64,000 bases of DNA from Gemmatimonadota bacterium (lineage in GTDB: Bacteria; Latescibacterota; UBA2968; GCA-2709665). Position 1 is the first letter of the stretch. Each line of letters opens with the position of its first letter. The position numbers and the translations under genes are program-made. The notes beneath the pieces are model-generated. The model made no database searches and was not told where the DNA came from. It saw only the letters and a list, made by a program, of their open reading frames with translations. Below are positions 8,176 through 16,537 of this stretch, piece by piece. The stretch is taken from assembly GCA_028873695.1 (NCBI GenBank), contig JAPPNU010000071.1, positions 62,001 through 126,000 on the forward strand, read 5' to 3'.

Positions 8176-8499
8176 AGCGTTGAAGACGTAGCCCTGCAGG
8201 TGTCGTTTGGAACACCGGTGTAGGTCCATCCAAGGGCCTGCACCGGTCGATGCACGGATGCAATTAGAATTGTCCTCGTAGCGCTTTCTCCGATGGGATT
8301 TAGTTCAACGTATATCCGTAACTCGACATCACAGGATTCCTTTGGTGTTGCGAATATTAAACAGACAATGTACGATGAGGATTTTATGACAACGAAAAGT
8401 TAGGTCGAAACGGAACACCATGGGAATCTAAGTTGCATCGGGCGCGAGATTATTGATGTCCGAGTAAGCAAAGTCTATGCGACTGTTTTTTCGATTATA

Positions 8500-8991
8500 A
8501 TGCTTTGGTTTGCCGTTACGATTGTCCTTGTGTTCGAAGGCGTCTCTCCGGGGAAGATTGATTTCCAACTCGATAATCTTGATCGGTGGATGTTTCTCGG
8601 AGGCCTCGTTCTGGTTGTCGTGGCGCACGAAGCGTTGCATGGCTTTGCCGCCATGCTGTGGGGTGATGTCCCATTCAGTTCGATTCAATTCGGATTCAAG
8701 TGGAAGTGGTTTGCACCTTATTGTCATTGTGCAAGTCCGTTGAGAATGGGAGTCTTTCGTGTCTTTTTGCTCCTGCCTCTCACGGTGACAACCGCCACTA
8801 CCGGTCTTGTGCTTCTGTTGGACCCGTCTCTGTGGTCACTTAGTCTTTTCAGTTTGACATTCTCGGGAGGCGCAGGAGACGTATTGATCTATTTCAGGGT
8901 CCAGGATTTTCCCGGCGACCTGTGGGTTCAGGATCACCCAGTAGAACTTGGATGTTACATCTGGCCTGAAGGGCAAACCCCTCCAGTGTGA
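8500..8991 (+). CDS. DUF3267 membrane zincin 1, N-terminus interrupted by an amber codon
   Basis: A 163-residue product from the first ATG after the interruption. It has about four membrane segments and the zinc motif H-E-A-L-H (HExxH) in V-V-A-H-E-A-L-H-G-F, then G-G-A-G-D and a C-terminal W-V-Q-D-H-P-V-E-L-G-C-Y, as in the copies at 10042 and 11637. Homology extends upstream of 8500: the codons from 8404 read I-I-D-V-R-V-S-K-V-Y-A-T and continue the alignment. A well-placed GATGAGG and ATG at 8386 start this longer frame, but TAG at 8401 is its sixth codon. The gene either restarts at 8500, is read through, or is a recent pseudogene. Family role: DUF3267 proteins are putative membrane metalloproteases. 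Confidence 0.75.
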   Translation: MLWFAVTIVLVFEGVSPGKIDFQLDNLDRWMFLGGLVLVVVAHEALHGFAAMLWGDVPFSSIQFGFKWKWFAPYCHCASPLRMGVFRVFLLLPLTVTTATTGLVLLLDPSLWSLSLFSLTFSGGAGDVLIYFRVQDFPGDLWVQDHPVELGCYIWPEGQTPPV

Positions 8992-9028
8992 GGTCGCAGG
9001 ACGATACTGAAAGGAACCGAGACGAGAC

Positions 9029-9943
9029 ATGTTTGAACGCGCTGACGGCGATCAGTTAAACCCGAATAAGAAATCTTGCGAGAGCTCAATGGCGTATCCG
9101 AACCTGAAGCAGGCCATCTGGTTGCTTGCACTGTTGATCCTGACGGAGATGGGATTCGGAATGCTCATCTACGCAGCAGGGATCATCAGTAGCCAACCCC
9201 TTGAACATAACAACTACCTGCTAGGCATAACCAAATTGGCGGTTTATCTGCTTGTTTTATTGTACATTTCCCGTCGTGCGGATCGACGGTGGGCAAGTCT
9301 ATTGTATCCCGGGAATGCTAGTTCCGATTGGCGGCTGTGGGCCAGCGTCGCACTATCGATTTCCGGAACAGCGCTGGTTCTCTTTGAATTGAACAAAGCC
9401 GTAATTTCCGTAATTCCTATGCCTGAATTATTCCAGGAACTCATCAAATCGACGGTTGGGCGCGAAACTTCCTACCCGTCAGCCCTTTTTCATGCCGCCA
9501 TTGTCGCACCGTATGTCGAAGAGCTTCTCTTTAGAGGCGTAATCTTGTGCGGTTTGTTGTCGAACCATTCCAGGAAATGCGCGATCATCTGGTCATCGAT
9601 TCTGTTTGGCCTGAGTCATCTGAACCCCTGGCAATTCTCGCCGGCCCTTTTATATGGGTTTGTGTTCGCCTGGTGGACCATTAGTACCGGATCTCTTTGG
9701 CCTGCGGTTGTCGGACATGCATTGAACAACCTGCTATCCACGACGTTCATGCGCATTGACGTTCCGTATTTCGCGGTCTCGGAGGACCTGAATGATGTGG
9801 TATTCAATCCGTGGTGGTGGACTGCATCCGGGATAGCGTTGGCTGCGCTTGGGCTCTGGTGGTTTCACCAGATTTCGAACAAGAATCGATCAGCCAACTC
9901 CAACACGATTGAAACTGGTGATACGCCAGAAGTTGGCGACTAG
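9029..9943 (+). CDS. CPBP (CAAX/Abi) intramembrane protease 1
   Basis: A 304-residue protein with about eight hydrophobic segments and all CPBP motifs: E-E-L-L-F-R-G (EExxxR), F-G-L-S-H (FxxxH) and G-H-A-L-N-N (HxxxN). CPBP proteases cleave prenylated or peptide substrates within membranes, and many bacteriocin loci carry one as immunity or maturation protein. All four copies in this cluster share the start M-A-Y-P-N-L-x-Q-S-x-W-L (here at 9089) and an aromatic tail with P-W-W and L-G-L-W-W-F. I kept the upstream ATG at 9029 because a purine-rich AAAGGA precedes it; 9089 is the alternative start. The preceding gene ends 37 bases upstream. Confidence 0.85.
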   Translation: MFERADGDQLNPNKKSCESSMAYPNLKQAIWLLALLILTEMGFGMLIYAAGIISSQPLEHNNYLLGITKLAVYLLVLLYISRRADRRWASLLYPGNASSDWRLWASVALSISGTALVLFELNKAVISVIPMPELFQELIKSTVGRETSYPSALFHAAIVAPYVEELLFRGVILCGLLSNHSRKCAIIWSSILFGLSHLNPWQFSPALLYGFVFAWWTISTGSLWPAVVGHALNNLLSTTFMRIDVPYFAVSEDLNDVVFNPWWWTASGIALAALGLWWFHQISNKNRSANSNTIETGDTPEVGD

Positions 9944-10041
9944 CCGCAGGTCGCCGGTTTCGGAACTCATGACGCGAACAAATCAGGAAATCGTCCATTG
10001 ATTCATAGGAAGGACAACGGACACAACACTGGAGGTCCCGG

Positions 10042-10854
10042 ATGAAGGATGTCCTCTCGGGGGGAACGTGGAGTCGTTGGATTCTCGCGGCCATAACGTA
10101 CGCATTGTTTTCCGTTTTGCCTGCTATGCTGATTCTCAGATACGTCATTCAAATCGATCTTGCGGTCCTGATGGCGGTCCTGGTTGTTCAGGCAGTCTTG
10201 TTTATAATCTTCCGAAGAAAGTTCTATGAAACTGCAGCGGGAATGGTGTCCGCCGTCTGTGGACTGCTAAAGCCGGATATCGAACACACCAACGGCGGTG
10301 TTGGCCTGAAATCTCATGAAGTGATATTCGATAAAGAGGAAGTACACGCATTGTCGGCCTTAATGTTCTGTCTTGCCGCAATGACAATCCTGTTGGTTGG
10401 ATTTTTTTCCTCGTGGGATCTCGATTTACGACTGTCGCTCGGAGGATTGATCAAATTCGTAGGACTCCTTCTCGCGGTCTATATTGGACACGAAGCGCTT
10501 CACGGTCTTGCCGCGATGGCGTGGGGAAAAATACCATTCAGTTCACTGCACTTTGGGATCAATACACGATTAGTGGCCTTATACTGCCACGCTGACAAAC
10601 CGATGACACGAAGCGCTTTCCGGGCATTCGCCGTCTTGCCGATAATCGTGACCACGCCGATTGCGGTATTGGTGCTGCTGTTGGACCCCGCGCTCTGGTC
10701 GCTTTTTCTGTTGAGTGCTACGTTTGCCGGAGGTGCGGGCGATATCATGGTTTTTCTCAGGGTGCGCCGATATGACAATGACGCCTGGATTCAGGATCAC
10801 GCGTCGGAAGTCGGTTTCATCACATTTCCCCCGGGCGAAACGCCCGTGCGTTAA
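10042..10854 (+). CDS. DUF3267 membrane zincin 2 with N-terminal extension
   Basis: 270 residues with two parts. Residues about 95-270 are the DUF3267 domain (I-G-H-E-A-L-H-G-L-A-A-M-A-W-G, then F-A-G-G-A-G-D, and W-I-Q-D-H-A-S-E-V-G). Residues 1-90 are an extra membrane region starting M-K-D-V-L-S-G-G-T-W, with A-A-G-M-V-S-A-V-C-G-L-L-K-P at its end. That extension resembles the separate 101-residue protein at 11357 (D-T-W near its start, G-G-L-I-A-V-S-C-R-I-L-K-P near its end). It thus looks like a fusion of the two neighbouring proteins. The HExxH motif is intact. It follows CPBP 1 by 98 bases. Confidence 0.8.
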   Translation: MKDVLSGGTWSRWILAAITYALFSVLPAMLILRYVIQIDLAVLMAVLVVQAVLFIIFRRKFYETAAGMVSAVCGLLKPDIEHTNGGVGLKSHEVIFDKEEVHALSALMFCLAAMTILLVGFFSSWDLDLRLSLGGLIKFVGLLLAVYIGHEALHGLAAMAWGKIPFSSLHFGINTRLVALYCHADKPMTRSAFRAFAVLPIIVTTPIAVLVLLLDPALWSLFLLSATFAGGAGDIMVFLRVRRYDNDAWIQDHASEVGFITFPPGETPVR

Positions 10855-11356
10855 GGAACATATCCAAACACACCTCGGAGTGCAAATCGATTCCAAAACT
10901 TTACCGATCCTCAGGCGATTACGGTGACGAAATGCCGCTGACTCGACTCATGCAGTAAGACTCCAACCCACGGCTGTCCAGCACAGGAACAGATTTGGGC
11001 CGGTGTCGCAGGCGTTACCGGGAGCGAGGGCATCCTGCCCTCGAAGGCCAATTCGCGAGGGCCTGGCGCCGCCATTCCAGATGTGGCATCGGATGGAGGG
11101 GAAGCAATTGGCCCCTATTGTGGGGATTCGCAGGTTGCTCGAGGTTCGAGGGCAGGATGCCCTCGCTCCGGATATTGGTGGATCGCGTCGTGATAGCGGG
11201 CACATTGCCTCCAATCGCAGGGCGCTTGTGTCCGGTGTTGCGACCTGGCTGTTTTGCCAGGCTCTGCGGCCACATGCAAGGGAAGGATTTCAGGTCCGAT
11301 CACCGCTGCCCATATTTTTGGGGCTGAGCAAAAGGAAACCCATTTCGAGGTAGAAA
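10855..11356. other. 502-base gap carrying an inverted REP-like pair
   Basis: No gene is supported. Both strands carry open frames between 10948 and 11353, but they read through the palindromic repeat and have no start signals. The content is the 25-base inverted repeat pair at 11021-11045/11145-11169 and a small hairpin CCTGGC...GCCAGG near 11249-11266. Confidence 0.6.
11021..11169. repeat. REP/BIME-like inverted repeat pair
   Basis: A 25-base sequence at 11021-11045 recurs as its perfect reverse complement at 11145-11169, with 99 bases between. Each arm contains the self-palindrome CGAGGGCATCCTGCCCTCG, so every unit can also fold alone. This is the arrangement of a bacterial interspersed mosaic element or a small non-autonomous inverted-repeat element. 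No target duplication is evident. It separates the 10042 and 11357 genes and could attenuate read-through. Confidence 0.65.
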
Positions 11357-11662
11357 ATGAACCGCAGATATTTCCTTTCTGACACGTGGCAGGGCACCGT
11401 GTTCGGCTCTGTCCTATTGCTCATATGCTGGACGTTTTTCGTAGCGCCTCAGTTGATTACAGTACTTGAATATGCCTTTCCAGAATGGAGTCGACACGGA
11501 TTCCACGGCATTACCGGTGGTTTGGCCGGAGGACTGATCGCCGTATCCTGTAGGATATTGAAGCCGTATTGGAATTGGGCTGATAGAGTGATGGGGAAGC
11601 TGTTCCGGGATTCCGAAGGGAGCGACGAGAGAGAAGATGGATTCACAAGTGATCACAGATAA
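11357..11662 (+). CDS. Small membrane protein, stand-alone form of the DUF3267-2 extension
   Basis: A 101-residue protein with two or three hydrophobic segments (F-G-S-V-L-L-L-I-C-W-T-F-F-V and G-G-L-A-G-G-L-I-A-V) and a charged tail. I know no named family. Its D-T-W start region and its I-L-K-P end region parallel the N-terminal extension of the 10042 protein. Its last 26 bases overlap the next DUF3267 gene, so it is probably translated together with that protein and may form a subunit of the same complex. GAGGT precedes the ATG. Confidence 0.6.
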   Translation: MNRRYFLSDTWQGTVFGSVLLLICWTFFVAPQLITVLEYAFPEWSRHGFHGITGGLAGGLIAVSCRILKPYWNWADRVMGKLFRDSEGSDEREDGFTSDHR

Positions 11663-12221
11663 GGATTACCAGGACGTCCTCACGATCCGGGCGAGCGCGC
11701 TGGCGATGTTCCTGCTTTCGCTTGCGATGTTTTTTGTTGCGGTAAACTTGGTCCTTGTGGCGGACGGGTACTCGTCCGGATGGAATATTGACTTCCAGAC
11801 GGCCGATTTCGATCTGTGGTTATTTCTGGGAAGTCTTGTCTTGCTGGTGTTTGTTCACGAAGCTTTGCATGCCCTCGCCGCTTTACTATGGGGAAAGGCG
11901 TCATTCAGTTCGATTCGTTTCGGGCACAATTTGAAATGGCTCGTTGCCTACTGTCATTGCTCGAGCCCGATGAGGATGGGCGCCTTTCGCAGATTACTGC
12001 TGTTGCCTCTCGCGGTCACGGTGCCGGTTGCCGGTCTCTTCCTTCTGTTGTACCCGTCGTTATCGACGCTCCTGCTTTTCTGCTTGAGTTTCTCCGCATG
12101 TGCGGGGGATGTCTTGATCGAATTCAAGGTCCAGAATTTCCCCGCCGACCTGTGGGTTCAGGATCACCCGTCAGAAGTCGGATGCTATGTCTGGCCGGAA
12201 GGGCATTCCCCGCAAGAATGA
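11637..12221 (+). CDS. DUF3267 membrane zincin 3
   Basis: A complete 194-residue copy: H-E-A-L-H in F-V-H-E-A-L-H-A-L-A-A-L-L-W-G, four membrane segments, then A-C-A-G-D and W-V-Q-D-H-P-S-E-V-G-C-Y at the end. It is the closest relative of the interrupted copy at 8500 and shows what that gene's N-terminus should look like (about 20 residues before the first membrane helix). A GAGAGAAG lies directly upstream of the ATG, inside the end of the 101-residue membrane protein gene. Confidence 0.8.
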   Translation: MDSQVITDKDYQDVLTIRASALAMFLLSLAMFFVAVNLVLVADGYSSGWNIDFQTADFDLWLFLGSLVLLVFVHEALHALAALLWGKASFSSIRFGHNLKWLVAYCHCSSPMRMGAFRRLLLLPLAVTVPVAGLFLLLYPSLSTLLLFCLSFSACAGDVLIEFKVQNFPADLWVQDHPSEVGCYVWPEGHSPQE

Positions 12222-12258
12222 GACGGCCTCACGATACATGAAGCAGACAGGAGCGTAC

Positions 12259-13158
12259 ATGCCGGAACACACTGACTGCAATCATTTGAAGCCGACCATG
12301 AAATCTGACGAGTTTTCATTGGCGTATCCAAACCTGACGCAATCGATCTGGTTACTGTTTCTACTCATGCTCGCGTTCGTCGTCCTGGCATTGGCTGTGA
12401 CGATTGCGGGCTTGAAGATCGAGGACGATTTCCTATTGGGAATCCTGTCATTGGCGAGTTTCGCCGCAATTCTGGTTTACGTGTACCGACGCACCGATCT
12501 CGACTGGGATTACGTTCGGCGTCTCTTCAACACGGATTTTGATTTGCGGGTCTGGCCTTGCGTTGCGATTTCAGTAGTGGGCCTGGGGATGCTTGATACT
12601 GAACTGATGAAAGTCGTGATTCGCCTCGTTGCTGTGCCTGAGTGGATGCAGGAGATCTATCGTTCGGAGATCTTGAGAAGAACATCGTTCCCGTCGGCCG
12701 TGTTCGGAGCGGTGGTCGTCGCACCGCTAAGCGAAGAGCTGCTTTTCAGGGGCATCCTTCTGAGCGGCCTTCTGGCGCACTATACAAGAGTCTCCGCCGT
12801 TGTCTGGACGTCGGTTCTGTTTGGCGTGATACATTTCGACCTCTGGCGACTTGTGCCAATTGTCATATCGGGCGTGGTCTGGGCCTGGTGGGTGATCCGT
12901 ACCGGGTCACTGTTGCCTGCGTTGTTCGGTCACGCGCTGAATAACCTTATTGCTGTGACTATACTGCATTTTTACACGCGTCATCTGGACATTTCAGGAG
13001 ACATTAACGAAGTTGCGTTCAATCCCTGGTGGTGGAGCGCATCAGGAGTAGCGCTGACTGCGCTCGGACTGTGGTGGTTTCACCGGGTTTCGACCAACAC
13101 GCAGCATATTTCCGAGGGTCAGGATCCGCCTGCGGACGCCGCGGGAGATGCAATTTAG
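12259..13158 (+). CDS. CPBP (CAAX/Abi) intramembrane protease 2
   Basis: 299 residues with E-E-L-L-F-R-G, F-G-V-I-H and G-H-A-L-N-N, so catalytically complete by motif. The shared signature L-A-Y-P-N-L-T-Q-S-I-W-L lies about 23 residues from the start rather than at it. I chose the ATG at 12259 because AGGAG sits five bases upstream; the open frame extends back to 12187, overlapping the previous gene. The tail P-W-W-W-S-A-S-G-V-A-L-T-A-L-G-L-W-W-F-H is almost the same as in CPBP 1. DUF3267-CPBP gene pairs occur twice (8500/9029 and 11637/12259), pointing to a duplicated module. Confidence 0.85.
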   Translation: MPEHTDCNHLKPTMKSDEFSLAYPNLTQSIWLLFLLMLAFVVLALAVTIAGLKIEDDFLLGILSLASFAAILVYVYRRTDLDWDYVRRLFNTDFDLRVWPCVAISVVGLGMLDTELMKVVIRLVAVPEWMQEIYRSEILRRTSFPSAVFGAVVVAPLSEELLFRGILLSGLLAHYTRVSAVVWTSVLFGVIHFDLWRLVPIVISGVVWAWWVIRTGSLLPALFGHALNNLIAVTILHFYTRHLDISGDINEVAFNPWWWSASGVALTALGLWWFHRVSTNTQHISEGQDPPADAAGDAI

Positions 13159-13474
13159 GGATTGATCGAAAGCTCCCGGCCTTCATCGCAGTCACATCGG
13201 CCAGGGGATTCTAAAGCCTGGCGATGGGTCGAAGATACGCGGAAACATACTATATATAATATGTTTTAATGCTAAGTATAGTATGCAATGGCAAGCATTT
13301 GCGGACTTCGGGCATTGCAATTCAGAGTCGGCCGCCCGGAGGATCACCCGACCGAGCCGGGAAATCCCGGGTCTCCGGCAGGAAGGGGCCCGGGTAACCG
13401 GCGAGCCGCGCATGGTCGGAAATCGATTATCATCCCGACACTCCAATGATCATGCGATTTACCGGAAAGGAACA
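13159..13474. other. 316-base leader of the exporter operon
   Basis: An AT-rich dyad (CATACTATA at 13246-13254 and TATAGTATG at 13277-13285) surrounds a TATAAT at 13255-13260 and is followed by a GC-rich segment able to fold (CCGACC at 13348-13353 with GGTCGG at 13414-13419, and an internal CCGGG/CCCGG hairpin). This looks like an operator-promoter plus a structured 5' leader. The reading frame is open through the leader to 13283, but its translation there is not protein-like. Confidence 0.5.
13246..13285 (+). promoter_or_regulatory. AT-rich dyad, putative promoter/operator of the exporter operon
   Basis: Perfect nine-base inverted repeat CATACTATA/TATAGTATG with a 22-base spacer that contains TATAAT (13255-13260). 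No good -35 box is present at normal distance, which suggests activator dependence or repressor binding. Confidence 0.4.
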
Positions 13475-16400
13475 ATGGACGTCTTCACCCACTTTTCTCA
13501 GTCGTCGATTCAGCCGGAATCCGTACGGTTTCGCTTCGGAGAGGTCGTAATTGTACAAGGGGCGCCTGGCGACGCGTTTTACATGGTAAAATCGGGCAGG
13601 CTGCGAGTGATCAAGCGGGAAACGGACGGCGATCCCGAGACCGTAGGCTTTCTGTATGGCGGCGACCACTTTGGCGAGGGCGCGCTGTTGACGGGGCGGG
13701 GACATCGGGCGACAGTGCGAGCCGCCGAGGATTCCGTGGTGCTGAGGGTGTCGCGGGATGAATTCCTCGATGCATTGAAAAAAGAGCCGGAACTGGAGGC
13801 GTACCTGCGGGATCAGGTCGCGAATATAGCGTACCGGGATTTCACAAGGCATTTGAAGGGGTCCGTCTCCCCGGAAGGGATGCGGGAGTTATTCAGTCGC
13901 CTGAAGCGAGAGGATATACCCGAAGGAGCGGCGTTCTCGGGATCCGGTCGGTCGCCAGGCCGGTTCTGCGTGGTGGCCAGCGGCGAACTGGAAGTGATTA
14001 CCGAGGATAGCGGCACGTATAGTTTAAGCGCTGGGGATTTCTTCGAGGAAGCGGATTCTTCAGACGGCGAATCACGGACGATGCGCAGTCAGGTCGGTTG
14101 CGTCATCTATTATCTCGATAAAACCGACCTGGAAAGCCTGAATCATTCAATCCTTGCATTGACACCTTTGAGGGTGACAGCACGGGAATCGTACCGGAAA
14201 CCCGGATCGGACGCGTCGTTGTCCGACGAGATTCAGCCGGGCGGAATGCCCGTCCGGGCGGAATCGGCGGAAGTGGACGAAAACGTCGAGGCGATTGGCA
14301 ATCCATCCGACGGCTTGAACACGAGGATATCGGAAAAGGAACAGCGAACGCCAACCTCGTTTCGTTTTCCGTACCTGAAGCAACACGATCAGTCTGATTG
14401 CGGGGCGGCGTGCCTGGGGATGATCTGCAAGTACTACAAGATGCCGATCGGGCTGAACCGCCTGCGCGATATGTGCAACGTGTCGCGTGAAGGCACGTCC
14501 ATGGCGGCACTCGCAGAGGCGGCCGAAACGCTTGGATTTGCCACGCGAGGCGTGCGCACGGGTTACGAAGCGCTGATGAGGAGCGAACTGCCGGCAATAC
14601 TGCACTGGGAAGGCAACCATTTCGTGGTCTTGTACGAGATCAACAGGAAAGACGTGAAAATCGCCGATCCCGGTGTGGGGGTTCGCCGGCTGTCGCGTGC
14701 CGAGTTCGAGAAAAGCTGGACCAACATGGCGTTGCTCCTTGAATACACGGACCAGGTGGCGGAGAATGAACCCTCCAGATCTTCCTTCAAGCGTTTTTTC
14801 CCGTTAATCAAGCCCTATACGGCCATTCTGGTCGAGGTCCTGCTGGCGTCCCTGGTGCTCAGCTTGTTGGGCCTTGCCTCGCCCGTCTTTACGCAGACGA
14901 TCGTGGACCAGGTGCTGGTACATCACGACGAAGACCTTCTGAACCTGATGCTGGCGGGGATGGTTGTCGTGGCGCTCTTCCAGATGGGCACCTCGACGCT
15001 GCGCGCGTATCTGATCGGGTATATCAGCGCCAGGCTGAGCCTCACGATGTTGTCCCGGTTCTACCGGCATCTGTTGGGCCTGTCCATGCGGTTCTTCGCG
15101 CTGCGCCGCACCGGCGATCTGACCACGCGGTTCAAGGAAAACGCGACGATTCAGCGGCTCTTTACCGACACGACCATTTCAGCGGTACTCGATTTTATCA
15201 TGTTGTTCGTCTATCTCGGGCTGATGTTCTACTACAATTGGGAGTTGACGCTCGTGATGTTGATTTTCGTGCCGCTCTCCGTAGGGTTGACGCTGATCTA
15301 CACACCGATTTTGAAGTCCTTCAGTCAGCGCGCATTTCTCGCTCGTGCGGAACAGTCGTCCGTCCTGATCGATTCGCTCCATGGAATCGACGTTGTGAAA
15401 GCCGAAGCCGTCGAGCGGGTTAAGAGATGGCAATGGGAGGGCAAGTTTACCAGGGAAGTTCAGATCGGATTCCGGCGGTTGAAGATGGAGATGTTGTTCG
15501 GCGCGGGCGGAAGCATGATTAATCTGCTGAGTTCCACGGTGATTCTGTGGTATGGCGCGTCCCTGGTTATCGACGGGGAGTTGTCCGTTGGGCAACTGAT
15601 GGCTTTCAACGCGCTCATCGGCAACGTGATGTCACCCATAATGGGACTGATCGGCGTGTGGCCGGAGGTCCAGGAAGCCCGGGTCGCGCTGGACAGGCTG
15701 AATGACGTCTATGACTCGAAGATGGAGGATGCGCGCCAGCGGGGACACGGCCTGAGACTGAAGCAGGTTGAAGGCCGTCTGGAATTCGAAAACGTGTTCT
15801 TCAGGTACGGCGTCGGAACCGATGAACCCTTCGTGTTGAACAATATCGATCTCGAACTGAAACCGGGCCGGAAAGTTGCCATTGTCGGCCGCAGCGGCGC
15901 CGGAAAGACCACGCTGGTCAAGCTCGTGCCCCGCCTCTTCGATCCCACGGAAGGGCGTGTGCTGCTGGACGGTATGGACGTGCGCGATTTCGACCCTCAC
16001 TGGCTGCGCCGCCAGGTGGGTATGGTCATGCAGGACTCTTTTCTCTTCAGCGGTACCATTGCGGAGAACATCGCGGTGGGTGAAGAGGACGCGGATATGG
16101 ACCGGCTCCTTGACGTCGCGAGGCTGGCCTGTGTCCACGACTTCGTGAACGAGATGCCTTTGGGATACGAGACGAAGGTAGGTGAACAGGGGATCGGATT
16201 GTCCGGCGGACAGCGGCAGCGGGTCGCGATCGCGCGGGCCCTGTACCGTGATCCAAGAATACTGATTTTCGACGAAGCCACGAATGCGTTGGATACGGAC
16301 TCGGAAGGCGCGATCCAGTCCAATCTGGCGTTCTTCCTGGAAAACCGGACCGCCTTCGTAATTGCCCATCGACTGAGCACCGTGAGGGATGCGGACACGA

Positions 16401-16510
16401 TCCTTGTAATGGAAAAAGGGCATATCGTAGACGTGGGTACGCACGACGAGCTGATGGCAGGCAGGGGTCTCTACTATCACATGTGCAGCCAGCAGCTGCA
16501 GGTGGCTTGA
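13475..16510 (+). CDS. C39-peptidase ABC exporter with N-terminal cyclic-nucleotide-binding domains
   Basis: A 1,011-residue bifunctional transporter. Residues about 15-125 are a cNMP-binding fold (F-G-E-G-A-L-L-T-G-R-G-H-R-A-T-V); a second, more degenerate one follows to about 235. The C39 protease has Gln/Cys in K-Q-H-D-Q-S-D-C-G-A-A-C-L (Cys309), His382 in G-N-H-F-V-V-L and Asp398 in I-A-D-P-G, so it should be active. Six membrane helices follow, then the ATPase with Walker A GRSGAGKTT (805-813), LSGGQ (909-913), D-E-A-T-N-A-L-D and the H-loop H-R-L-S-T-V. Such PCATs cut leaders after Gly-Gly and export the core, which fits the three precursors upstream. I used the ATG at 13475, preceded by GGAAAGGAAC. 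An HlyD and a PPIase gene follow. Confidence 0.93.
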   Translation: MDVFTHFSQSSIQPESVRFRFGEVVIVQGAPGDAFYMVKSGRLRVIKRETDGDPETVGFLYGGDHFGEGALLTGRGHRATVRAAEDSVVLRVSRDEFLDALKKEPELEAYLRDQVANIAYRDFTRHLKGSVSPEGMRELFSRLKREDIPEGAAFSGSGRSPGRFCVVASGELEVITEDSGTYSLSAGDFFEEADSSDGESRTMRSQVGCVIYYLDKTDLESLNHSILALTPLRVTARESYRKPGSDASLSDEIQPGGMPVRAESAEVDENVEAIGNPSDGLNTRISEKEQRTPTSFRFPYLKQHDQSDCGAACLGMICKYYKMPIGLNRLRDMCNVSREGTSMAALAEAAETLGFATRGVRTGYEALMRSELPAILHWEGNHFVVLYEINRKDVKIADPGVGVRRLSRAEFEKSWTNMALLLEYTDQVAENEPSRSSFKRFFPLIKPYTAILVEVLLASLVLSLLGLASPVFTQTIVDQVLVHHDEDLLNLMLAGMVVVALFQMGTSTLRAYLIGYISARLSLTMLSRFYRHLLGLSMRFFALRRTGDLTTRFKENATIQRLFTDTTISAVLDFIMLFVYLGLMFYYNWELTLVMLIFVPLSVGLTLIYTPILKSFSQRAFLARAEQSSVLIDSLHGIDVVKAEAVERVKRWQWEGKFTREVQIGFRRLKMEMLFGAGGSMINLLSSTVILWYGASLVIDGELSVGQLMAFNALIGNVMSPIMGLIGVWPEVQEARVALDRLNDVYDSKMEDARQRGHGLRLKQVEGRLEFENVFFRYGVGTDEPFVLNNIDLELKPGRKVAIVGRSGAGKTTLVKLVPRLFDPTEGRVLLDGMDVRDFDPHWLRRQVGMVMQDSFLFSGTIAENIAVGEEDADMDRLLDVARLACVHDFVNEMPLGYETKVGEQGIGLSGGQRQRVAIARALYRDPRILIFDEATNALDTDSEGAIQSNLAFFLENRTAFVIAHRLSTVRDADTILVMEKGHIVDVGTHDELMAGRGLYYHMCSQQLQVA

Positions 16511-16537
16511 GACAGCGGCTGGTGAGGAGCCGGTCTG

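Noticed and set aside
8386-8403. Pyrrolysine at the in-frame TAG of DUF3267-1
   Set aside because: Nothing in the window points to amber decoding, and other genes here also end in TAG (for example 45403-adjacent and 49298).
10948-11353. Open frames of 80-116 codons on both strands
   Set aside because: They run through the palindromic repeat, repeat each other on opposite strands, and have no start signals.
13288-13301. Third sigma-54 like site TGGCAA-GCAT-TTGC before the exporter
   Set aside because: The spacing is one base short (nine instead of ten between GG and GC), and sigma-54 promoters tolerate little change.
13348-13419. Riboswitch of a known class in the exporter leader
   Set aside because: It folds, but none of the conserved cores I can recall (c-di-GMP-I, ZTP, SAM, cobalamin) is present.
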